Shown one piece after another: positions 27,184 through 35,900 of a stretch of DNA of 64,000 bases (the first letter of the stretch is position 1; each line of letters begins with the position of its first letter). Below the pieces are notes generated by a model. That model saw only the letters and a list, made by a program, of their open reading frames with translations. It was not told the origin of the DNA and did not search any database. The translations under genes were made by a program, and so were the position numbers. The stretch spans positions 124,001-188,000 of the forward strand of contig JACJXZ010000018.1 of assembly GCA_020636375.1 (NCBI GenBank). Reading direction: 5' to 3'. Source of the DNA: Lewinellaceae bacterium (lineage in GTDB: Bacteria > Bacteroidota > Bacteroidia > Chitinophagales > Saprospiraceae).

Positions 27184-30100
27184 CTATGCTTTGCATACCG
27201 CACGCGTAAGTGCTGCCGCCGTCCACATCGCCCGCGGTGAGCGTAGCCGAACCGCTGGCGTCAGCGACTGCCGTGAAGGGCTTGCAGGTACGTTGCACGC
27301 GGCGCAGCAGGGGTTGTCGTCGTCGGCTACGGTGATGGTAGCGTTGCAGTTAGCCTGGCTGCCGAAAGCGTCGGTGACGGTGAGCGTTGCCGTATGCTGC
27401 CCCATACCGCCACAGTCGAAGGACAGCGACGCCTGCCCATCGATCAGGAAGGAGAGCGGGCCGCAGCCGGTGCTGCCGTCATTCAGCTGGGAGGCGAGGA
27501 CGGTAACGGTATTATCCGGGCCTAGTTGCACCGTGATGTTCTGGCATACGGGGGCGGGGTTGGGGCGCATGCCCTGGAATTCGTAGGCGCCCATGTCCAC
27601 CGTGGCCGAGCCGGAGGCATCCACTACCCGCGGGTTGCCGGCGAGGTCCTCGGAAGTGGTGTTGGCGCCGTTGTCGCCGGCGTCGATGGCGGGGGAGCAG
27701 GGCTGCAGCTGGAAGTCGCCGGCGGCGGGATCGACGAAAAGAGGGTCAACATTAAGGTTGCCCGTGCCCGGATATCCTCCCTGTACAATTGAATAACTGA
27801 TGGTGGTTTGGCCATCAAAGTTCGCTGTTTCGCCGCCGTTGCCCCAGAGAATGCAATTTGTCAAAATATTATTTGTACTTCTTAAATTTGCGGCAATGGC
27901 GCCTCCTAATGATGCCGTGTTGCCAAAAAAAGTACAGTTAGTCAAAGTTGGTGTTCCAACTTGGGTGCGAAAAGCACCGCCATGGGTTCCAGAATTTTCA
28001 ACAAACAAGCAATTCATAAAATCAGGTGATGAATAGTCGTTGGCTACGCCGCCGCCATGATCGCTAACATGATTATTACGGAAAGTGCAATTCAAAATGC
28101 GGGGCGATGCAAGATTATTCCACATGCCGCCGCCCTGCATTCCATTGAAGAAAACTTCGTTATAGGCATCCCGGATCGTAAAACCGTCCAGTACTGCGGT
28201 ATTATCCAAATTAATGTTATAGATGATCCGCCTGCTATTGTCTGTGTTTACACCAACGGTACCGATATCGCCGCTGAGGATGGTCGGATTTGCTGTCCAG
28301 TCCCTATCCTGCATACCGGGATTACCTGTATCAGGGAAACCGCCATAAATGGCCACCCCGTTGACCATGGAGAAAGAGATGGTCCGGTCGGCGCCGGCCG
28401 TAGGATAGTAGGTTCCTTCAGCCACCCAGATCTCGGAAACATTGAAACAGGCAGCGGCCAGGGCGAGGGCATCCTGCAGGCCGGTAAAAGCGTCGGCCCA
28501 GGATGTTCCGTCGTTGTTGCCGGAGGCAAGCTTATTTACATAAAGCACAACCTGATTCTGAGGCTGATACTCAAAAGCCCCCCTGTCGACTGGGCCGTTA
28601 TTGTAAAAACGCGGGTCACCATTCAGGTCGGTGGTAATGCCCGGCGGAACTGCTGAGTTGTACCCTGAGTTGATCGCAGGCGAGCAGTCCTGCAGGGTAA
28701 AGTCGCCGTTGGCGGGATCGACAAAGAGCGGGTCTGCGTCGAGATTGCCTGTGCCGCCGTAGCCGCCCTGCACAATGGAGTAATTGACCACGCCGCCGGA
28801 AATCCCGCCGTCGTTGCCCCAAACAATGCAGTTGGTGAAAACCGCGTTGGATTGGTTATTGATGGTGTTGGGGCCGGTATTGCCGTAAAAAGTGCAGTTG
28901 GTAATCTTGGCCAGTTGACTGCCGCCACCGTTGGAAATGCCGGCGCCGGCTGCCGTGACAGTATTTTCGGTAAACAGGCAGTTGACGACGGTTGGCGCGG
29001 CGTTGGCGTTGAACATCCCGCCGCCGGCTACGGCATAGTTGTTCCTGAAAATGCAGTTGCGGATAGTGGGCGAGGCATAGCTGTTCCACATCCCTCCGCC
29101 GAGGTTTAGGGGGAATGAGCCGTCCGCGTAAGCGCCCTGGAGGGTGAACCCGTCGAGCACGGCGCTGCTGTTGAGCGGATCGCCTGCGGTGAAATCGTTG
29201 TCGATGACCCGGTAGGAATTATCGGCATTGCCCGCTCCGCCGATATTGCCGCTGAGGATGGTTGCGTTGGCGACCCAATCCCTTTCCGAAAGCTGGGTTT
29301 CGGTTCCGATAAACCCACCGTAAATGGCCACATCGTTGATCATTGTAAAGGATATACTTCGATCGGTACCTGAGGTCGGCTTGTATGTGCCCGCCGCCAC
29401 CCAAATCTGCGTCACCGTAGGGCAGGAGTTGGCCAGGGCGAGGGCATCCTGCAGGTCGGTGAAGGCATCCGTCCAGGAAGAGCCGTCGTTGGCGCCAGGG
29501 GCGTCGTCGTTGACGTACACGATGTTCCCTTGCGGGCAGGGTGTAGCGAAAGACAAATAAGCGGCGCTGCCGCCACCGCCTTCGGTCACCCGGAACTCCA
29601 CTTCGTCGTTGGCGCCCAGCGTACCAAGCCAGACATTGGGATGGGCATCGCAGCAGCCGTCGTGTTCCCAAACCATGGTTCCGTTAATCCAGAGTTGAGC
29701 GGCATCGTCATGCCCATCTATGCTCAGGGAATAGACATCCTGCGGAAAACCCTTGCGCTTGTAACTGTAGGAATGGTTGTCGGCACCCACCGCACAGCCG
29801 GCATAACCGGAGGCATCCGAAGGGGCGCCCGCTGCATTCCACCTGGTTTCGGTATTGATGTTGAGATTGGTTTCTTCGTAGTAGCCTGCGTAATTCAGGT
29901 TCCAGGCGTTGCCGGTGATGCTGGGTCCGCCGGCGTTCCAGGCGTAGACGTTCCAGACGTTGTCGCCGAAGACGGTGGGATCTCCGCTGGGCGTACAGTA
30001 CGAATACCTGGCCAGAAAACCGTCTGAACGGTTAAGGCTGACCAGATTGGTCGTGCCCGCTTGAGGGTCGAAATCTGCGGACTTTTCGAAAAAGCCCGCC

Positions 30101-32796
30101 ACAAATGGATTGCCCAAACCATCCATTGCGATCGCTTTTCCTCGATCCTCTTTCGTGTTTCCCACTGAAAAAGCGTCCAGGTAATTTCCCAGGGCGTCGT
30201 ATCGGGCTACAAATATATCATAGTCGCCGGCACTTGTTAAGTTGGCCGTACCCAACCCAGGATCAAAATCGGCTGTGCCGGAGAACCACCCCGTAACGAA
30301 TACCTTATCCGAAATATCCGCAGCAATGCCGGAACCTGATGCCGAATATACCCCTGCCGTGATGATACTGAAGGCCCATTGGTAGGAGCCTGAACCACTG
30401 TATTTGGCGACGAAAGCATCTTGGGATCCAGAACTGGTCAGGTTAGCCGTACCTGTCCCTGGGTCGAAATCAATGGTACCATCGAAATCCCCTGTCACCA
30501 GTACATTGCCGGAACCATCCACTGCAACGCCCTCGGCGGATCCAAATCCCACCATCGTGAAGGCCCATTGATTGACGCCTGAGGCATCATATTTGGCAAC
30601 AAAGCTTTCATTTGCGCTTCGGCCCGCCACCAGCACCTCGCCCGAGCTATTTAGGGCGATGGCAAAGCCCTGGTCATTGTCGGCGCCCCCCGTCTTTGTG
30701 GCCCACTGAAGATTGCCGGAAGGGTTGTATTTGGCCACGAAGATATCAGAGATCCCGGCGCTGGTCAGGTTGACTACGCCGGGGCCGGGATCGAAATCGA
30801 CCGTGCCAGTAAAGCTGCCGGTCACCAGCACGTTGTTCGAACCGTCCACTGCGATGCCGTAACCATCCACGCCGACATTTGCTCCCCCCATGTTGATGGC
30901 CCATTGATAAGCGCCTGAAGCGTCGTATTTGGCAATGAATGCATCATTAAGCCCGATACTTGTCAGGCTGAACGTGTTCGGTCCGGGATCAAAATCAACC
31001 GTACCGCTAAAACCGCCCGTCACCAATACATTGCCCAATCCGTCCACCGCGATGCCCCGGCCCCGTTCGCTTGAATTGCCTCCTAACTTAAAAGCCCATT
31101 GATAAGCGCCTGAAGCGTCGTATTTGGCTACGAAAATATCATCGCCTGTAGCGGAAAGGCTGACCGTACCCGGACCGGGATCGAAATCGGCCGTGCCGCC
31201 TCTTAAATAACCGGTGATATAGCTGTTATGCAGAGCGTCAGCGGCAACAGAATTGGTTTCAATAAATTTGGGAGATGTACTATAAAATCCGATCTGGCCT
31301 GCCCATTGGTAGGCGCCCATCGCATTATATTTGGCAATGAAGACATCGTCGTTATTATCATTTTCGAAAATAGAAAGAGTGGCATCGCCCGGCCCGGGGT
31401 CAAAATCGGCAGCGATCCGGAACGTACCCATCACCAGTGCGTTGCCCGAGCCGTCCACAACGATGCCGTTGCCCTGGTCCGAACTGGCGCCTCCCATAGA
31501 AATCGCCCACAGATAGGCGCCTGAATCGTCGTATTTAGCTAGAAAGATGTCGCCAGAACCGGCGCTGGTCAAATCGGCCAGGCCGGAGGCAGGGTCAAAA
31601 TCGACCGTGTTGACAAATCTCCCTGTCACCAGTACGTTGTCCGAACCATCCACTGCGATGCCGTTGCCATCATCGGAGCTTGTCCCTCCCAGGGGGAAAG
31701 CCCACAGATAGGTGCCGGCAGGAGAATATTTGGCCAGATAACCATCCCAACCTGCGCTGGTGTAGTTGACCGTACCGGCCCCGGGATCGAAATCAACGGT
31801 GCCCTGGAACGTACCCGTCACCAGCACGTTGTCCGAGCCGTCCACGGCCACCCCCTGGCCCCGGTCGAAACCGGCGTCTCCCAGCGAGAATGCCCATAGA
31901 TAGGCGCCTGAAGAAGAATACTTGGCTACGAAGGCATCACTGTCCCCTGCACTTGACAGAATGGCTGTGCCCACTCCCGGATCAAAATCGGCCGTGCCAT
32001 AGAAATCTCCGGTCACCAACACATTATCGGAGCCGTCCACCGCGATCGCCCGACCGCCTTGATCGGAGCCGATGGCGCCCAAACTGAAAGCCCATTGATA
32101 AGCTCCCGAAGAGGAGTATTTGGCAACAAAAATATCACTATCAAATGCCCCTGCTGCGGTCAGGGTGGCCGTACCCGACCCGGGATCAAAATCGGCTGTG
32201 CCCTGAAAATTGCCCGAAACCAACACGTTATCCGAGCCGTCTACATTGATAGCAAAGGCTCTGTCATTACTGGCGCCTCCCATATTGATGGCCCATAGAT
32301 AGGCGCCGGCGGATGAGTACTTAGCCACGAAGATATCTCTGCCCCCATTACTGGTCAGGCCGGCCGTACCGGCCCCGGGATCAAAATCGGCCGTGCCCCC
32401 AAAACCGCCCGTTACCAGCACGTTGCCCTGGCCGTCTATAGCGATTCCAAAACCATGGTTACTGGAGTTGGGTCCGATCTGGAAAGCCCATTGATAAGCG
32501 CCCGACGCATCGTATTTGGCCACGTAGATCGCATCGTTTTCCGTGCTGCTTAGATTTGCTGTGCCCGGCCCGGGATCAAAATCGACTGTTTCCCGAAATC
32601 TCCCGGTCACGTATACATTACCCAATGCATCCCGGGCGATGTCCTCGCCAATTTCATTTGTCCCAGTGGGAAAAGAGGCCGGAGTATGAGCTGCCCATTC
32701 CAGGGTCTGGGCGCTAACGGAAGATAAACAACAGACAGCACAAACAAGGCTGAAGGCTGATCGAAGCCTTAAATAGGCCGTAAAATTTTGGAACAT
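27184..32796 (-). CDS. Segment of protein D: signal peptide, 13 SBBP blades, PA14-like domain, two beta-helices, HYR
   Basis: The 1,870 codons begin with a signal peptide, then 13 recognisable ~70-residue SBBP-type repeats (each with F-V-A-K-Y, G-A-Y-Q/L-W-A and V/A-D-F-D-P-G) and one degenerate copy, probably two or more beta-propellers. A PA14/Fibro-slime-like lectin domain (about 29530-29960; D-G-H-D-D-A-A-Q-L-W-I-N-G) comes next. Two right-handed beta-helices follow (L-Q-D-A-L-A-L-A, I-W-V-A-E/A-G-T-Y). The frame ends in the HYR-like array at about 27295. The PA14 and helix modules suggest glycan or matrix binding. Confidence 0.85.
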   Translation of the reverse strand: MFQNFTAYLRLRSAFSLVCAVCCLSSVSAQTLEWAAHTPASFPTGTNEIGEDIARDALGNVYVTGRFRETVDFDPGPGTANLSSTENDAIYVAKYDASGAYQWAFQIGPNSSNHGFGIAIDGQGNVLVTGGFGGTADFDPGAGTAGLTSNGGRDIFVAKYSSAGAYLWAINMGGASNDRAFAINVDGSDNVLVSGNFQGTADFDPGSGTATLTAAGAFDSDIFVAKYSSSGAYQWAFSLGAIGSDQGGRAIAVDGSDNVLVTGDFYGTADFDPGVGTAILSSAGDSDAFVAKYSSSGAYLWAFSLGDAGFDRGQGVAVDGSDNVLVTGTFQGTVDFDPGAGTVNYTSAGWDGYLAKYSPAGTYLWAFPLGGTSSDDGNGIAVDGSDNVLVTGRFVNTVDFDPASGLADLTSAGSGDIFLAKYDDSGAYLWAISMGGASSDQGNGIVVDGSGNALVMGTFRIAADFDPGPGDATLSIFENDNNDDVFIAKYNAMGAYQWAGQIGFYSTSPKFIETNSVAADALHNSYITGYLRGGTADFDPGPGTVSLSATGDDIFVAKYDASGAYQWAFKLGGNSSERGRGIAVDGLGNVLVTGGFSGTVDFDPGPNTFSLTSIGLNDAFIAKYDASGAYQWAINMGGANVGVDGYGIAVDGSNNVLVTGSFTGTVDFDPGPGVVNLTSAGISDIFVAKYNPSGNLQWATKTGGADNDQGFAIALNSSGEVLVAGRSANESFVAKYDASGVNQWAFTMVGFGSAEGVAVDGSGNVLVTGDFDGTIDFDPGTGTANLTSSGSQDAFVAKYSGSGSYQWAFSIITAGVYSASGSGIAADISDKVFVTGWFSGTADFDPGLGTANLTSAGDYDIFVARYDALGNYLDAFSVGNTKEDRGKAIAMDGLGNPFVAGFFEKSADFDPQAGTTNLVSLNRSDGFLARYSYCTPSGDPTVFGDNVWNVYAWNAGGPSITGNAWNLNYAGYYEETNLNINTETRWNAAGAPSDASGYAGCAVGADNHSYSYKRKGFPQDVYSLSIDGHDDAAQLWINGTMVWEHDGCCDAHPNVWLGTLGANDEVEFRVTEGGGGSAAYLSFATPCPQGNIVYVNDDAPGANDGSSWTDAFTDLQDALALANSCPTVTQIWVAAGTYKPTSGTDRSISFTMINDVAIYGGFIGTETQLSERDWVANATILSGNIGGAGNADNSYRVIDNDFTAGDPLNSSAVLDGFTLQGAYADGSFPLNLGGGMWNSYASPTIRNCIFRNNYAVAGGGMFNANAAPTVVNCLFTENTVTAAGAGISNGGGSQLAKITNCTFYGNTGPNTINNQSNAVFTNCIVWGNDGGISGGVVNYSIVQGGYGGTGNLDADPLFVDPANGDFTLQDCSPAINSGYNSAVPPGITTDLNGDPRFYNNGPVDRGAFEYQPQNQVVLYVNKLASGNNDGTSWADAFTGLQDALALAAACFNVSEIWVAEGTYYPTAGADRTISFSMVNGVAIYGGFPDTGNPGMQDRDWTANPTILSGDIGTVGVNTDNSRRIIYNINLDNTAVLDGFTIRDAYNEVFFNGMQGGGMWNNLASPRILNCTFRNNHVSDHGGGVANDYSSPDFMNCLFVENSGTHGGAFRTQVGTPTLTNCTFFGNTASLGGAIAANLRSTNNILTNCILWGNGGETANFDGQTTISYSIVQGGYPGTGNLNVDPLFVDPAAGDFQLQPCSPAIDAGDNGANTTSEDLAGNPRVVDASGSATVDMGAYEFQGMRPNPAPVCQNITVQLGPDNTVTVLASQLNDGSTGCGPLSFLIDGQASLSFDCGGMGQHTATLTVTDAFGSQANCNATITVADDDNPCCAACNVPASPSRQSLTPAVRLRSPRAMWTAAALTRAVCKA

Positions 32797-32900
32797 AGCA
32801 TGGAGTTTTTTTCTGGCCGACTGAGCGTCCTTCCACTAAATCGTTTAACCGAATAGGAACGCTCAAATTTATCCAGGCTTCAACAGGATGATTCCCACTC

Positions 32901-32929
32901 TCCATTCATAAAGGAGGATTTTCCATTCA
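32901..32929. promoter_or_regulatory. Direct-repeat operator candidate (HTCS3 / gene D)
   Basis: TCCATTCA occurs at 32901-32908 and 32922-32929, starts 21 bp apart, in the 153-bp gap between the HTCS3 stop (32950) and the gene D start (32796). The right half contains GGAGGATTTTCCA, similar to the unit upstream of gene C, in keeping with the similar HTH domains of HTCS2 and HTCS3. Confidence 0.55.
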
Positions 32930-32949
32930 GGCGAGAAAAATCGCTTGTC

Positions 32950-35900
32950 TCAGAGCTTGCTCGGCGGGATGCCGAACTCCTGGATGAATACCCGGCTGAA
33001 GTACTTGGGGTCGGAGAACCCCACTGCGTAGGCTGCCTCACTGACATTCATTCCGCCGGCCAGCAGCAGCTCCCGGGCCCTGGCCAGGCGAATGGAGCGG
33101 ATGAAAAGGGTGGCGTTCTTACCGGTCAGCGCCGTCAGTTTCCGGTGCAACTGGGGCTGGCTCATGGCAAGGGCCTGGCAGAGACCGTCTACGGAGAAGG
33201 AAGATTCGGAAAGGTGGTTCAATACGACGGCTTTAACCTTTTGCAGGAACTCCTCTTCGGGGTCGGGCGCCTCCGAAGAAGCGGCCACCGGCGTTTGAAA
33301 AGCGGCGGCCCGGTATTTTTCCCGCAGTTTTTTGCGCCCTTCGAGCAGGTTGTCCAGGGTGGCCAGGAGTTCTTCTTCGTGAAAAGGCTTGGCCAGGTAG
33401 GCGTCGGCGCCCCGGCGCAGCCCGGCAATGCGGCTTTCCACGCCAGCCCTGGCGGTGAGCAGCACGATAGGAATATGGCTGGTGCGCTCGTCCGTTTTGA
33501 GCGCATCGCAGACTTCGAAGCCATCCTTTTCCGGCATCATCACGTCGCTGACGATCAGGTCGGGCACAGTTTCCAGGGCTTTTTCGATGCCTTCCCGGCC
33601 GTTGTAGGCCAGGTGGAGCACGAATTTTTCCCCCAGGCAGGAAGCCAGGTACTCCACGACGTCGGGATGGTCTTCGATGATCAGAACGGTGGCGGCATCC
33701 GGCGGAGTTGCTACAGGCGGCTCAGCCGGATACCCAGGCGCCGTCTCCGGGATCGCAACGGCTACTTCACTAATTTCAGCCCGGTTGGAAACAGGCAGCC
33801 GGACGGTAAAAACCGTTCCCTTGCCCACTTCGCTTTCCACGCCTATCCCGCCGCCCATCGCAGCGATCAGCTCTTTGGTGAGCGCCAGGCCAATGCCGGC
33901 GCCGGGCATAGCCCTCCCTGGGAATCCCGAAGGGGGGCGAGAAGCCCCCTCCCACCCTCTTCCCAGGGGGGAGGAGTAAAAACGTTCAAAAATAAACGGC
34001 AGTTCCTCCGGCGGGATGCCCACGCCGGAATCGCTTACCATGAGGGCCAAATGGGAAGAACCCGGTTCCGGCAGTTGCCCGGGTGCCACCTCCGCCCGCA
34101 GTTTCACCTCTCCGCCGGCAGGCGTGAATTTGAGGGCATTGGACAGCAGGTTGTACACGATCTGCAACAGGCGCTCCGGGTCGTAGTCCATGACAATTTC
34201 CGGCGCCGGGCTCTCCACCCGCAGCCGGACGCCCCGGCTGTTGGCGAGCCCCCGCAGGCTTTCCGCGATATAGCGCAGATAGGCCAGGACGTCTCCTTGT
34301 ACATAGTTGAGCTTGAGGCTGTTCGACTCCAGTTTGGCCAGGTCGAGCAACTGGTTGACCTGGCGCAGCAGGTTTTCGCCGCTGCGTTTGATCAGGGTGG
34401 CGGATTGCTCCGGCGCCGCTCCCCCACGCTGAAGCCTGTCCGCTTCGCCCAGAATCACCGTCAGTGGGGTGCGGAACTCGTGGGTGATGTTGGTAAAAAA
34501 GCGGTTCTTGAAGTCGTCCAGTTCCACAAGCCGGAGGGCTTCCTGGGCCTGCAGCCGCTGGCGCAGCTGATACCGGTAACCGAGCAGGACGATGCCGCTC
34601 ACTGCGAGGGCGTACAGCAGGTAGGCCCACCAGGCGGCCCACCAGGGCGGGCGGATGGTAAATTCCAGCACGGCGGGGCGCTCGCTCCAGCCCCGATGGC
34701 CATCGGGGTCGTTGTTGCTGCCCAGCACCTTGAAAGTATAGCGGCCGGGCTGCAGGTTGGCGAATTGTACGCTGTTTCGGTAGCCCAACTCTACCCGGGC
34801 TTCTCTTTCGCTTTGCCCGAATATATTTCTCCGCAGCAACTGGTAGCGGTATTGGTTCTGGGCGGGGTTGGAAAAATCGAGGGCAGCAAATTCCAGAGAG
34901 ATCAGGTTCTGATGGTGCGCCAGTTCCAGGCCAAGGGTTTGTTTATCCTTTTGTTCCAATACGGGAAAGTCGGGGGCGGATCCTTCCGGCCTGCGAAAAG
35001 CTGCCAGGTGGTTATTCACCCGGATGTGGGTGATGGCCGTATTGGGTTTTCGTTCGTTGAACTGCAGGCTGTCGGGGTGAAATACCGTCAGGCCGTTGAC
35101 GCTGCCGAAGATCAGGTGGCCGCTGGTGGTTTTCAGGTAGCTCGACTGGTTGAACTCGTTGTCCTGCAGGCCGTCGGCCACCGTAAAATTGCGGGTGGTT
35201 TCCTCCCGTACGTGAAAGCGGCACAGCCCCCGGTTGGTGCTCAGCCAGAGATGGCCCTGGTCGTCGGGCAGGATGCCGTAGATGACGTTGTCGGGCAGGC
35301 CCTGTTCGGTTTTGTAGTGTTGAAATGTGCCGGTTTGGCGGTCCAGGCGGTTCAGCCCGCCACCTTTCGTGCCTGCCCAGAGGTAGCGGCCGGGCTTGAG
35401 CGGGTCGGCCGCTACGCTGAGCACGGTGTTGTGGGACAGGGAGGTACGGCCTGCCGGGTTATTCTTGAAATAGCGGAAACGATAGCCGTCGCCTGCCGGC
35501 GCAGCCTCGATCAATCCTTCGAAGGCGAAAATCCAGATCGCTCCGGTAGCGTCTTCGTATAAAAAGTGCGAATAGGTGAAGTTGGGCAATGGTTCCGGGG
35601 CCTGATCAAAAGGGATCAGCCGGCTTTGCTTCGTGGCAGGGTCGAACTGCAGCAAGCCTTTTTCGCTCACGCTGAGCAGTTTTCCATTCTTACAGCTGAT
35701 CAGGCCCATCGCTTTCCAGGGGTATCGGCCGGAGGGCGATCCGAGGAGGAAGAGGGAGTCGGCATCTTTATTTGCCCAGGCGTTTCCCTGCCGGCCGAAA
35801 GCAAGGACGGTTTTTCTTTCCGTTTTGGAAATGGGGATCGTCCAGGGGGTAGGCAGGCCTTCCCGGAAACGGGAGGAAGGATAGCGTTTTCCGTAATCCG

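Larger units (their letters stand above)
25832..32796 (-). pseudogene. Giant surface protein D (SBBP propeller / PA14-like / beta-helix x2 / HYR / TSP3 / FIMAH-like / T9SS), frameshifted at the 3' end
   Basis: This locus of about 2,320 codons starts with a signal peptide at 32796 (MFQNFTAYLR...SVSAQ) and ends in a T9SS domain. The first 1,870 codons are intact. All breaks fall in 25832-27298, the part shared almost base for base with genes B and C. There the readable frames are 27083-27298, 26648-26857, 26331-26915, 26150-26330 and 25832-26164. At least seven sites in this part show TA or TAC where the paralogues have GGCC. Gene D is directly downstream of HTCS3 on the same strand (154-bp gap with a 21-bp-spaced repeat) and ends at a clear terminator. 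A large surface or matrix protein under HTCS3 control is the likely role. Confidence 0.8.

Noticed and set aside
33145..35562. Long open frame of 805 codons on the plus strand
   Set aside because: It lies entirely antisense to the kinase, receiver and sensor domains of HTCS3, which have clear motifs. Long antisense frames are expected in GC-rich DNA, and its sequence has no recognisable domain.
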